A DNA stretch of 64,000 nucleotides from J029 sp964482495 (lineage in GTDB: Bacteria > Planctomycetota > UBA1135). Of this stretch, positions 48,428-57,038 are shown one piece after another (the first letter of the stretch is position 1; each line of letters begins with the position of its first letter). The stretch covers positions 61,137 through 125,136 of the forward strand of contig CAYZXS010000004.1 of the NCBI GenBank assembly GCA_964482495.1, in the 5' to 3' direction. The translations under genes and the position numbers were made by a program. The notes below the pieces were generated by a model. The model did not search any database. It was not told the DNA's origin and saw only the letters and a program-made list of their open reading frames with translations.

Positions 48428-49672
48428 ATGAACGACATCGACCGAAGGGAATTCCTCCGCGGCACTGCCGGCGGCCTCGCCGGCATCGCCCTCGTCCCCG
48501 AGCTGGACCGGCTGTTCCCGGCGCTGCCGCCGGACGCCGAGCTGCGCGTCGGCGTGGTCGGCACCGGCTCCCGCGGCAAGCAGGTCCTCGACGAGCTGGC
48601 CAAGATCGAGGGCGTCATCGTCCAGGCCATCTGCGACCGCGACACCGGCAAGCTGCGCAGCGGCGGCCGCCGCGCCAAGGAGGCGGCCAAGCACGACAGC
48701 GTCGAGCAGATGCTCGAGGCGGAGCCGGACCTGCAGGCGGTCTTCGTCGCCACCTCGACCGACCAGCACCGCGCCGCGGCCGAGCCGGCCCTCGCCGCCG
48801 GCAAGCACGTCTGGTGCGAGGCGCCGCTGGCCCACACCGCGGAGGACGCGCGGGCGCTGGCCGCGGCCGGCACCGCCGCCGGCACGGTCTTCGCCGTCGG
48901 CTACGAGGCTCGCTCCAACCCCACCTACCAGCGGGCGCGGGCGATCTACAAGTCGGGGGGCGTCCGCGACCTGGTCTCCGCGCGCGGCGGCTGGTTCCAG
49001 AAGGTCACCTGGCGCGCGATCGCCCCGAGCGACGAGCGCGAGCGGCTGCTCAACTGGCGCCTCGACCCGGCGCGCGCCGCCGGCCTGCCGGGCGAGGCCG
49101 GGAGCCACGCCCTCGACTCCCTGCTGTGGTTCACCAGCCAGACGCCGACCGCGATCAGCGGCCACGGCGCCGTGCTGTTCCACGACGACGGCCGCGAGGT
49201 CGCCGACACGGTCTCGCTCGACTTCGCCCTGCCCAAGGGCCGGCGCATGAGCTACGAGGCCTCGCTCGCGAACAGCTTCGAGGGCGAGCACCTGATCCTG
49301 CGCGGCACCCACGGCACGATCAAGCTCGCCAGCACGCACGCCTGGCTGTTCAAGGAGGCCGACGCCGTCACCGCTGGCTGGGAGGTCTACGCTCACCGCG
49401 AGACCTTCCACCGCGACGAGGGCATCACCCTGATCTCCAACGCCACCCAGCTGGCCGACCAGGGCAAGCTCAAGGATGGCATGGGCCTGCCTAACCCGCC
49501 GGTCTACTACAGCCTCCACGACTTCGTCGCCGCCGTGCTCGAGGGCGGCGAGCCCGCCTGCAGCGGCGCCGAGGCGCTGGCGCCGACCGTGCTCGGGATC
49601 TTCGCCGATCAGGCGCTACGCTCGGGCACGACCGTCGCCGTCGACCCCGCCCAACTCACTCTCGATGGCTGA
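48428..49672 (+). CDS. Gfo/Idh/MocA-family oxidoreductase with Tat-like signal
   Basis: 414 residues. DRREFLRGTAGGLAGIAL near the start is a twin-arginine signal. The Rossmann motif is VGVVGTGSRGKQVL, the EKP-type motif reads WCEAPLAHTAEDA (Lys replaced by Ala-Pro), and the domain ends with GSHALDSLLWF. The usual EKP lysine is changed here, as it is in several exported members; activity cannot be confirmed. It follows apbE by 16 nt and precedes the ThuA gene by 19 nt, so the three are one unit. Confidence 0.85.
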   Translation: MNDIDRREFLRGTAGGLAGIALVPELDRLFPALPPDAELRVGVVGTGSRGKQVLDELAKIEGVIVQAICDRDTGKLRSGGRRAKEAAKHDSVEQMLEAEPDLQAVFVATSTDQHRAAAEPALAAGKHVWCEAPLAHTAEDARALAAAGTAAGTVFAVGYEARSNPTYQRARAIYKSGGVRDLVSARGGWFQKVTWRAIAPSDERERLLNWRLDPARAAGLPGEAGSHALDSLLWFTSQTPTAISGHGAVLFHDDGREVADTVSLDFALPKGRRMSYEASLANSFEGEHLILRGTHGTIKLASTHAWLFKEADAVTAGWEVYAHRETFHRDEGITLISNATQLADQGKLKDGMGLPNPPVYYSLHDFVAAVLEGGEPACSGAEALAPTVLGIFADQALRSGTTVAVDPAQLTLDG

Positions 49673-49691
49673 CCGCGACCGGAGACCCACG

Positions 49692-50498
49692 ATGCGCACC
49701 CTCCCTCTGTACTCCCTGCTCGCCCTGCTCCCCTGGTCCTGCACCACGAAGGTCGAGCCCGAAGCCGACCCGGCGCCCGAGGCCGCCGAGGAGGCCGCCG
49801 CCGACCAGGGTCCGGCCAAGGTCTACGTCCACGTCGTCTCGAAGGGCTACGAGCACCAGGTCGCCAAGCTCGGCGAGGGCGGCGCGCCGTCGCTGGTCGA
49901 GGCCAAGTGGTCCGAGTGGGCCGCCGCCGACGAGCGCTTCGAGGTCGTGGTCAGCCGCGAGGCGCCCGACTCCCTCGACGACATCGACGCGGTGTTCTTC
50001 TACACCACCGGCGAGCTGCCCTGGGACGACGCCCAGCGCGCCATGCTGCTCGACTTCGTGCGCGGCGGCGGCGCCGTGGTCGGCTCGCACTGCGCCACCG
50101 ACACCTGGTACGAGTGGCCCGAGTACGGCGCCCTGATCGGCGGCTACTTCGCCGGCCACCCGTGGCACGAGGACGTCGGCGTCAAGGTCGAGGTCACCGA
50201 CCACCCGTCGACCGCGCACCTGGGCGAGAAGTTCCGGATCACCGACGAGATCTACCAGCACAAGGAGCCGTGGAGCCGCGAGCGGCTGCTGGTGCTGATG
50301 GGGCTCGACCCGGAGGCCACCGACATGGACAAGCAGGGCATCCTGCGCGACGACCGCGACGTCGCCATCTCGTGGACGCGCGAGGAGGGCGAGGGCCGGG
50401 TGTTCTACTCCAGCCTGGGCCACCGCGCCGACGTCTGGAACGACGACCGCTTCCGCAAGCACATGGTCGAGGGCGCGATCTGGGCCATGCGGCGCTAG
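49692..50498 (+). CDS. ThuA-domain lipoprotein
   Basis: 268 residues with a lipobox (LLALLPWSC, Cys17) and an acidic Ala/Glu linker. The ThuA-like (glutamine amidotransferase-fold) domain begins at KVYVHVVSKGYEH and includes VVGSHCATDTWYEWPEYGALIGGYFAGHPWH, FRITDEIYQHKEPW and a final GRVFYSSLGHRADVW. ThuA proteins take part in 3-keto-trehalose or related 3-keto-sugar use, usually beside Gfo/Idh dehydrogenases, as here. No Cys nucleophile in the amidotransferase position; the His and Glu residues in these blocks would bind metal or sugar. Confidence 0.88.
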   Translation: MRTLPLYSLLALLPWSCTTKVEPEADPAPEAAEEAAADQGPAKVYVHVVSKGYEHQVAKLGEGGAPSLVEAKWSEWAAADERFEVVVSREAPDSLDDIDAVFFYTTGELPWDDAQRAMLLDFVRGGGAVVGSHCATDTWYEWPEYGALIGGYFAGHPWHEDVGVKVEVTDHPSTAHLGEKFRITDEIYQHKEPWSRERLLVLMGLDPEATDMDKQGILRDDRDVAISWTREEGEGRVFYSSLGHRADVWNDDRFRKHMVEGAIWAMRR

Positions 50499-50546
50499 CG
50501 CCGCCCCAGGGGCTTCGAAGCGCCCGGCGTCAGCCGCTCGCGACCG

Positions 50547-51680
50547 CTACCAGCGGACGACGGCCGCGCCCCAGGTCAGCCCCGCCCCGAAGGCGGTCAG
50601 CAGCACCAGGTCGCCGCGCTCGAGCTTGCCGTCCTCGACCGCCTGGTCGAGGGCCAGCGGGATCGAGGCCGAGGTCGTGTTGCCGACCTTGGCGATGTTC
50701 ATGTGGATCCGGTCGGGCACGCCGAGGTGGCGGGCGACCGCGTCCAGGATCCGGGCGTTGGCCTGGTGGGGGACCACCAGCTTGATCTGCTCGGGGTCGA
50801 TGTCGAGCTCCTGGAGCAGGGCCTCGCACTCGCCGGACATCTCGTTGACCGCCAGCTTGAAGACCTCGCGGCCCTGCATCTGCAGGTAGTGCAGGCCGGC
50901 GTCGACGGTCTCGTGGCTGGCCGGGATGTGGCCGGTGCCGCCGGGGACCTGGATCAGGGAGGCGCCCGAGCCGTCGGCGCCGAGGGTGCAGCCGAGCAGG
51001 CCGGAGCCGGACTCGGCGCGGCCGATGACCACCGAGGCGGCGCCGTCGCCGAAGATGGCGCAGGTGTGCGGGTCGGTCGGGTCGATGATCGAGGACATCT
51101 TCTCGACCGCCACCATCAGGATCGGGCCCATGCTGGGGTCGGCGCGCATCAGCGCGTCAGCGACCTTCCAGCCGTAGAGGAAGCCGCTGCAGGCGGCGTT
51201 CAGGTCCAGCGCCGGCACCCGCGGGGCGCCGATCTCGGCCTGGATCCAGCAGGCCGTCGCCGGGACCATGGTGTCGGGCGTGACCGTGGTGCAGAGGATG
51301 AAGCCGAGGTCCTCGGGCTTGACGCCTGCCTGCTCCATCGCCTTGACGGCGCTCTCGGCGCCGAGCAGGGAGGGGCGGACGCCCGGGGCGGAGCGGCGGC
51401 GCTCCTGGATGCCGGTGCGCTGCACGATCCACTCCTCGGTCAGGCCGGTGCGCTCGGCGACCTCGGAGTTGTGGACCACGTGCTGCGGCAGCGCGGTGCC
51501 CAGGCCGAGCACGGTGGTGCCGGCGCGGCGCTCCTGGGCGCGCTCGGCTTCGATCCGGGCCGCGCTCTCGGCGTCCGCCTTGCCGTTCAGGCCCCGGATC
51601 CGAGTCGCGGTCCGGGTGACGTAAGGCTGCTGCGCGGAGTCATCCGCGGTGGGGCGTTGGGGGATCTCGGTGTTGCCCAT
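50547..51680 (-). CDS. 3-oxoacyl-ACP synthase III-like (KAS III/FabH family) enzyme
   Basis: 377 residues. The catalytic triad of KAS III is complete: Cys164 in DLNAACSGFLYG, His305 in PHQANARIL, and Asn334 in GNTTSASIP. It condenses an acyl-CoA with malonyl-ACP, starting fatty-acid chains or a related product. The first 54 residues or so are an extra, low-complexity head that FabH of Escherichia coli lacks. No other fab gene is nearby, so a specialised role is as likely as primary lipid synthesis. The ATG at 51680 is preferred; 51740 would add 20 residues. Two palindromes lie upstream. Confidence 0.9.
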   Translation of the reverse strand: MGNTEIPQRPTADDSAQQPYVTRTATRIRGLNGKADAESAARIEAERAQERRAGTTVLGLGTALPQHVVHNSEVAERTGLTEEWIVQRTGIQERRRSAPGVRPSLLGAESAVKAMEQAGVKPEDLGFILCTTVTPDTMVPATACWIQAEIGAPRVPALDLNAACSGFLYGWKVADALMRADPSMGPILMVAVEKMSSIIDPTDPHTCAIFGDGAASVVIGRAESGSGLLGCTLGADGSGASLIQVPGGTGHIPASHETVDAGLHYLQMQGREVFKLAVNEMSGECEALLQELDIDPEQIKLVVPHQANARILDAVARHLGVPDRIHMNIAKVGNTTSASIPLALDQAVEDGKLERGDLVLLTAFGAGLTWGAAVVRW

Positions 51681-51815
51681 GGCTGTTGCTGGGGACCCGG
51701 GGGCGCCGCCTCCGGAGCCCAGGGAATCCCTGGTCTCCATCGGCCAACGACGCCCCGGGCCTTGCGCCGGGGGGTGGCGTGGATGGCTTTGGGCTTCCAG
51801 GATCGCGCATTCGCG

Positions 51816-51852
51816 GGGAAACCCGGGAGATCACGAGCGTGATCGGTTTCCC
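51816..51852 (-). promoter_or_regulatory. Palindrome upstream of the KAS III gene
   Basis: Inner perfect inverted repeat GATCACG-ag-CGTGATC (51829-51844) lies between outer arms GGGAAACC (51816-51823) and GGTTTCCC (51845-51852). It is a plausible binding site for a dimeric regulator of the KAS III gene (read leftwards), or part of a stem-loop in its 5' end. Confidence 0.5.
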
Positions 51853-51871
51853 ATCCATGATATCAGAGGAA

Positions 51872-51905
51872 CGCCGCGGGGAGCCTGGGAAGGCCCCCCG
51901 CGGCG
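51872..51905 (-). terminator. Terminator-like hairpin after the OPT gene (copy 2)
   Basis: Perfect 10-bp stem CGCCGCGGGG with CCCCGCGGCG (51872-51881 and 51896-51905) around a 14-nt loop, 17 nt after the OPT stop. The trailing minus-strand bases TTCCTCT are only weakly U-rich. Confidence 0.55.
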
Positions 51906-51922
51906 GACGGCGGCGGCCCGGC

Positions 51923-53848
51923 CTACAGGGCGAAGTTATTGGCGACGGCCACGAAGACGCCCATGATCGACTCGCCGGCGATGATGCCCGAGGCGATCGG
52001 CACGGTGAACTCGTCGGCCTTCTTCTTGTTGGAGCGCACCCACAGCCAGGCGCCGAGCGCGCCGAGGAACATCGACAGCGGGTAGTTGAAGGGCAGGATG
52101 AAGCCCAGGCCGATGCCGGTGGCGGAGGGCAGCCACTTCTTGACGTTCGGGAACAGCTTCTCGGCGATCACCATCGCCGCGCCCGCCAGCAGGCCCCACT
52201 GGACCCCGGCGCGCGCCATCGGGTGCAGGGTCTCGAAGCCGTCACGGAAGATCTCGGCCACGGCGCGCCAGGCCTGCGCCGCGGGGGCGGGGAAGTCCTC
52301 CTCGAGCGCGGTGACGTCCGGGACCAGCAGGTAGAAGCCGATCACCGTGGCGACGGTGCCGGTGAAGATGCCCAGGAACTGGGCGATGAACTGCCGCCGC
52401 GGGTTGGCGCCGAGCAGGTAGCCCGACTTCAGGTCGTTGAGCAGGTCGGCGGAGGCCGAGGCGGCGCCGGCGGTGATGCCGGCGGTCATCAGGTTGGCTG
52501 TGGCGTTCTGCGGGATCGCGACGCCGTAGGTCAGCTGCATGATCTTGCCCATCGCCCCGGTCGGCGTGATGTCCGACTCGCCGGTGGCGCGGCAGGCGAC
52601 CAGCGCCAGGATGAAGGTCAGGATCACGGCCACGGCGCCCCAGTGCGGGGGCACCTCGAAGTAGCGCCAAGCGACGTAGACCACGGCGCAGCCGGCGACC
52701 AGGGTGCCGAAGAGGAACCAGGACCCGGGCACCTCGACCTTGGAGGAGATGTCCTCTTGGCCGCCGCCCTTACCGAAGCCGGTGAAGGCGCGACCGATGG
52801 TGCGCCACTGGAAGGCGAAGGAGAGGATGCCGCTGGCGACCATGATCGGCGCCCCGATCCAGACCCCGATCTCCTTCCAGGCCTTGGCGCCGGAGGTGGC
52901 GGCGCCTGCGTCGAGGGCCTCGGGCGTGACCCAGTAGGCCAGCAGCAGGCCGGCGATGACCATCGAGATCGCCACCCGCAGGCCCACCAGGGCGCCGGCG
53001 GCGACCATGACCAGCGAGTGGTCCATCTTCATGGTCAGGTCGGAGGGCTTCAGGTAGGTGCTGGCCCCCTCCACCTTTGCGGTGACCCCGGGCAGGAAGT
53101 CGAACAGCTTCGACTTGTCAGGCAGCAGGGCGGCGGCCTCGCCGGCGGCGTCCTTGAAGGCCTCGAGCGAGATCAGCAGCGGCGTGATCAGGCCGACCGC
53201 CATGGCGCCGAACAGCGCCTTGGCCTTGCGGGCGGCGGTGCTGCCGTGGCTGTAGAGGCCCTGGAGCGTCACCGCAGCGGCCGTGCCCGACGGGAACTTC
53301 AGCTTCTCCTGGTTGATCATGTTGCGCTTCATCGGGATGGCCAGCACCACCCCGAGCATCGCCAGGAAGAAGGTCCACGCCGCCAGCACCGGCCAGGGCA
53401 GGTGCTCGCCTTCCGGGCTGGTCGCCGTCACCGACAGCATCAGCAGCGCCGGGATCGCCGAGACCATCGTGCCGCCCGTGGAGTAGCCCGCCGCCGACGC
53501 CGTCGACTGCATGCAGTTGTTCTCCAGGATCGACATCGGCGTGCGCGCCACGCCGGCCTTGAGGAAGAAGTTCCAGACCGAGTAGGACAGGATGCAGGCG
53601 GTGATCGCCACCCCCAGGTGCCAGCCGGTCTTGAGCCCGATGTAGAGGTTGGTGAAGGCGAGGAAGAAGCCCAGCACCGAGCCCATGAGCAGGGCCCGCC
53701 AGGTGAGCTGGGGGACGTCCTCGCCGCGGTAGGCGCGGGCGTACCACTCCTCCTCGCTCATCTCGGCGACTTGTTCCGGCGGGATGTCGAGGGGCTTGCC
53801 GAGCTCGACTTCCTCGGGGGTGCTCGCTGCGCGCTGGATCAGGGCCAT
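51923..53848 (-). CDS. OPT-family oligopeptide transporter (copy 2)
   Basis: 641-residue membrane transporter with the same layout and motifs as the copy at 38936: LGFFLAFTNLYIGLKTGWHL, NCMQSTASAAGYSTGGTM, MKRNMINQEKLKFPSGTAAA, NDLKSGYLLGANPRRQFIAQ, and a C-terminal SGIIAGESIMGVFVAVAN. Its neighbour upstream on the same strand (54035) is a more distant third copy, so the two lie in tandem, separated by 186 bp of G/C runs. A TATCTT box 6 nt before the ATG implies its own leaderless promoter. Confidence 0.93.
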   Translation of the reverse strand: MALIQRAASTPEEVELGKPLDIPPEQVAEMSEEEWYARAYRGEDVPQLTWRALLMGSVLGFFLAFTNLYIGLKTGWHLGVAITACILSYSVWNFFLKAGVARTPMSILENNCMQSTASAAGYSTGGTMVSAIPALLMLSVTATSPEGEHLPWPVLAAWTFFLAMLGVVLAIPMKRNMINQEKLKFPSGTAAAVTLQGLYSHGSTAARKAKALFGAMAVGLITPLLISLEAFKDAAGEAAALLPDKSKLFDFLPGVTAKVEGASTYLKPSDLTMKMDHSLVMVAAGALVGLRVAISMVIAGLLLAYWVTPEALDAGAATSGAKAWKEIGVWIGAPIMVASGILSFAFQWRTIGRAFTGFGKGGGQEDISSKVEVPGSWFLFGTLVAGCAVVYVAWRYFEVPPHWGAVAVILTFILALVACRATGESDITPTGAMGKIMQLTYGVAIPQNATANLMTAGITAGAASASADLLNDLKSGYLLGANPRRQFIAQFLGIFTGTVATVIGFYLLVPDVTALEEDFPAPAAQAWRAVAEIFRDGFETLHPMARAGVQWGLLAGAAMVIAEKLFPNVKKWLPSATGIGLGFILPFNYPLSMFLGALGAWLWVRSNKKKADEFTVPIASGIIAGESIMGVFVAVANNFAL

Positions 53849-53854
53849 CCCCAG

Positions 53855-53860
53855 AAGATA
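53855..53860 (-). promoter_or_regulatory. Candidate -10 box (TATCTT) of a leaderless OPT gene
   Basis: TATCTT lies exactly 6 nt before the ATG at 53848. The wider GCTATCTTCT stretch also occurs about 55 nt before the ATG of the third OPT gene at 55850. Confidence 0.55.
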
Positions 53861-53880
53861 GCGGCGCGGCGGCCTCCGGG

Positions 53881-54034
53881 GAGGCCGCAGCGCCGTGATG
53901 GGTCACGACCCTGGGCGGGGCCCGCCGGCCCCCCCCGCCTCTTCGGGGGGCGGGGGCCCCGGGGGCGCCCGCCGCGGGGTGACGGGGCCCGCCCCGGGGG
54001 GGGGCGGGCGGGCCCGGCCCGGGTGGGGGGCGGA
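53881..54034. repeat. G/C-homopolymer-rich spacer between two OPT genes
   Basis: About 150 bp almost without A or T, with an 8-C run (53929-53936), several runs of 5-6 G on the plus strand and a 9-G run at 53996-54004. Strong hairpins form, for example around the CTCTTC-type loop near 53940. The G-runs on the plus (template) strand could form quadruplexes that stop transcription from the upstream OPT gene. It is also a likely place for sequencing errors. Confidence 0.6.
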
Positions 54035-55850
54035 TCAGGCCGCCGGGCTCAGGACGAAGACCTCGATGATCTTCATGCCGATCGCGGTCAGCGCGCCGCC
54101 GGCGATGACGCCGGCGCAGATCGGCTCCTGGTTCTTGACCGTGGTCGGGTCGCCGGGGTTGGCCCAGCCCTTCTTCAGCTTGGCGGCGAAGGCGAAGATG
54201 AAGGCGCCCATCGCCATCGCGAAGCAGGTGTTGAAGGAGATCACGAAGGCCAGGCCCATGCCGACCGCGGACAGCGGGAAGCGGCCCCTGGTGGTGAGCT
54301 TGAAGACCTCCATGACGATGCCGGCGATGGCGCCGTAGAGCGCCGCCCAGCGGGCGGTCTCCGGCAGGTGCGACAGGCCCTGGGTCAGGGCCTCGGCCAC
54401 CGCCTTCCAGATCGCCGCCGCGGGCATCGGGTAGTCCGCGCCCGGCGAGATGTTGGCGATGTCGCCGCGCATGAACACGAAGTAGAACACCGGCACCGAG
54501 GCCAGCGCGCCGGCCATGATGCCGATGACGTGGCCGATCGCCTGGACCCGCGGCTTCGCCCCGAGCATGTAGCCCGGCTTGATGTCCATCAGCAGGTTGG
54601 AGGCGTGGCCAGCGACCTCGCCGGTGATGCCGGCGGTCATCAGGTTGGTCTTGATGTTGCCCGGCGCCAGCACGCTGTAGGTGAGCTGGGTCAGCTTGCC
54701 GAGCGCGCCGGTCGGCGTGATCGCGGTCAGGCCGGTCGAGTTCACCCCGATCAGGGTGAAGATGAACACCAGCGGGATGGCGATCGCGCCCAGCCAGTAG
54801 CTGACGTCGAAGAAGGCGTGGGCCATCATCACCACCAGCGCGCCGATGATCGGGATGCCGATCACGAAGACCTTCATCGGCAGCTCGATGTGGGCGACGC
54901 AGTCCTCTTCGGCGGCGGCGTCCTTCTTGCCGAACATGCCGGAGAAGCTCTTGAGCAGCAGGCCGGGCTTGGAGAAGAAGCTGAACAGCGAGGCGGTGGT
55001 CATCATCGCCACGCCGCCCCACAGCGCCCANNNNNNNNNNNNNNNNNNNNNNNNNNNNNNNNNNNNNNNNNNNNNNNNNNNNNNNNNNNNNNNNNNNNNN
55101 NNNNNNNNNNNNNNNNNNNNNNNNNNNNNNCTTCGGCCCGGTGACGCCGCCGCCCTCGGCGGCGCGGTAGAGCCAGTTGTCGAGGAAGTGCGGGAAGTGC
55201 CAGTTCGAGCCCAGCGCCCGCATCACGGCGCCGTTCTTCATCACCTCGATGGCCGCGGCGCTGAAGCCGAAGATCGCCAGCAGCTTGGCCTGGAACATGC
55301 CCTGCTTGCCCTCGCCGTGGTGCAGCGTGTCCAGCACCACGCCGGCCGCGCGCCCCTCGGGGAAGGGCATCTGCTCGACGTTGATGAAGCGCCGCTTGAG
55401 CGGGAAGGCGAACAGCACGCCGAGCACCGCCAGCACCGCCATCCACACCATCGCCTGCCACCAGGGGACGATGGTGCCGGTGACCAGCATGTAAGCGGCC
55501 AGGCTCGAGATCAGCGGCGCCGTCATGTAGCCGGCGGCGGTCGCGATCGACTGCGAGCAGTTGTTCTCGAGGATCGACAGGTCGCGCCCGGCGCCGATCG
55601 CGCGCATCACGCGGAAGGTGGCGAAGGCCAGGATCACCGAGGTGATGCCGACCCCCAGCGTCCAGCCGGTCTGCGCGCCGATGTAGAGGTTGGTCAGCGA
55701 CAGGACGCCGCCGAGGAGGAAGCCGGTGAGGCCGGAGCGGAGCGTCAGCTGCGGCAGGTCGCCGCGGTAGACGTTCTCCAGCCACCACTTGTCCTTCTGC
55801 TCCGGGGTCCAGTCGCGGACCTGCTCCGGGGTGAGCTGCTTGATTGCCAT
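54035..55850 (-). CDS. OPT-family oligopeptide transporter (copy 3, interrupted by assembly gap)
   Basis: Transporter of the OPT family split by the 100-N gap. The first 240 codons (55850-55131) start AIKQLTPEQVRDW and include LTNLYIGAQTGWTLGVG, NCSQSIATAAGYMTAPL and PLKRRFINVEQMPFPEG. The last 332 or so codons (55030-54035) contain TGALGKLTQLTYSVLAPGN and MDIKPGYMLGAKPR. Both flanks meet the gap at codon boundaries and belong to one protein. The 100 Ns are not a multiple of three, so they are a placeholder; by comparison with copy 2 about 60-70 residues are missing. Not evidence of a frameshift. More divergent than copies 1 and 2. Confidence 0.88.
55031..55130. other. Assembly gap (100 N)
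   Basis: Exactly 100 undetermined bases inside an OPT transporter gene, a standard scaffold placeholder of unknown true length. Confidence 0.99.
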
Positions 55851-55969
55851 GGGGAACTCCAGCGGCGCGGCGGGGGGCCGCGCGGGGATCTGGAGAAGAT
55901 AGCGATGCCGTGGGGAATCGTGGCGTAACCTGGCGGAGCCTATCCCACGCCACCAGGAGGATCCCGCCG

Positions 55970-56521
55970 ATGAGCCGTTCCGATACCGCCTTCCTCTCGC
56001 TCCGGATCGCCGCGATCCTGATCGCCTTCTTCGGGGTGGCGTCCTTGTCGCTGGCTTTCGGCGTTTCGTCGCTGGTCGAGGACCAGATCGGGGATCAGTC
56101 GAGTCCCACAGAGTTTCAAGCCTATATGGACCCAGACGGGGTGGTCCACGCCACTCCGGACGCCGCCACGATCGCTGACAGCTACTCCGACACCCTGCGG
56201 TCCTTCTACCTCTATCCCGGCTTCACGAGCCTCGGATTCGCGGCGCTGCTCTTCTTGCTGTCTCGTCGAATCGCCGGCGCTTGGTTCCCGTCGGAGGAGG
56301 GTCCTGCTTCCCGTCAACTCGACACCTACGGCGCGCAGGCGGTCGCCATCTCGATCCTCGGGCTGTACCTGATCGCGACGGCCATCCCAGAGGTGGGCGC
56401 CGCCCCTGCCGGCCCGCTCTTCCCGTTGCTAAAGGCCGCAGTCGGCCTCGCGCTTTTCTTTGGCTCCCGTCGCTTCGCCGCGTCCTGGCACCGCAAGGCC
56501 GGCTTCTCCCATCCGCAATGA
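55970..56521 (+). CDS. Small membrane protein of unknown function
   Basis: 183 residues with four hydrophobic helices (about 10-32, 78-98, 112-134, 141-162) and one acidic extracytoplasmic loop (PTEFQAYMDPDGVVHATPDAATIAD). No family is recognised. AGGAGG 11 nt before the ATG is a strong ribosome-binding site. The next gene, which starts 2 nt after the stop, has the same topology and similar sequences at matching positions (RIAAILI...FLVSR-like and a final GSRRFAASWHRK against GCHAIARWWEK), so the pair look like diverged tandem duplicates. Confidence 0.65.
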   Translation: MSRSDTAFLSLRIAAILIAFFGVASLSLAFGVSSLVEDQIGDQSSPTEFQAYMDPDGVVHATPDAATIADSYSDTLRSFYLYPGFTSLGFAALLFLLSRRIAGAWFPSEEGPASRQLDTYGAQAVAISILGLYLIATAIPEVGAAPAGPLFPLLKAAVGLALFFGSRRFAASWHRKAGFSHPQ

Positions 56522-56522
56522 C

Positions 56523-57038
56523 ATGAACCGCACCGACGTTGCCTCGCTCGCTTTCCGCCTGCTCGGGATTTGGTTCCTCGTCCCGACTATTCAATTCGCG
56601 TCGCGTCTCGCCATCTGGGTGTTCACGGACGAGGACCAATTTGGGTCTTCTGCCACCTTCGTCCTGTCAGGCGGCGTGGGCCTCTTGATCCACTTCGCCG
56701 GAGCGTGTTTCCTCATTGCGAAAGCGAAGCCGCTGGCGAACCGCTGGTTTCCGCCGCGGGAAGGAGGAGGAGGCGAGGGCGCGAATCGCCCCGCAGCCTT
56801 CTTGGCGGCTTCCCTGGCCTTCCTGGGCATCTGGTTGGTGGTGGACGCCTCCCCGAATCTGGTGGCCACCCTCGCCGGCACCAATAGTGAAGAGTGGTCT
56901 GGGGCGTTCTGGATCGATCAACCGGTCGTCCATCCCCTGATCCGCCTCATCGCCGGCCTGGTCTTGGTCTTCGGCTGCCACGCCATCGCCCGATGGTGGG
57001 AGAAGACCGGCGCGGTCAAGGCTGGTGGCGGCGCTTAA
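56523..57038 (+). CDS. Small membrane protein, likely paralogue of the preceding gene
   Basis: 171 residues with four helices (about 9-31, 45-66, 93-112 and 136-156). It resembles the preceding protein in start (VASLAFRLLGIWFLV against FLSLRIAAILIAFF), in the location of a charged loop, and in the terminal helix ending in basic residues. Function unknown. Starts 2 nt after the previous stop; its stop overlaps tail to tail by 4 nt the CDGSH gene on the other strand (TTAA). Confidence 0.62.
   Translation: MNRTDVASLAFRLLGIWFLVPTIQFASRLAIWVFTDEDQFGSSATFVLSGGVGLLIHFAGACFLIAKAKPLANRWFPPREGGGGEGANRPAAFLAASLAFLGIWLVVDASPNLVATLAGTNSEEWSGAFWIDQPVVHPLIRLIAGLVLVFGCHAIARWWEKTGAVKAGGGA

Noticed and set aside
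51686..55144. 1152-codon open frame antisense to KAS III and two OPT genes, crossing the N gap
   Set aside because: It reads through the undetermined bases and is His/Gln/Arg low complexity; the OPT genes on the other strand are clear.
54035..55850. OPT copy 3 as a frameshifted pseudogene
   Set aside because: The change of frame falls exactly on the 100-N placeholder and both flanks meet it at codon boundaries, so a gap of unknown length explains it.
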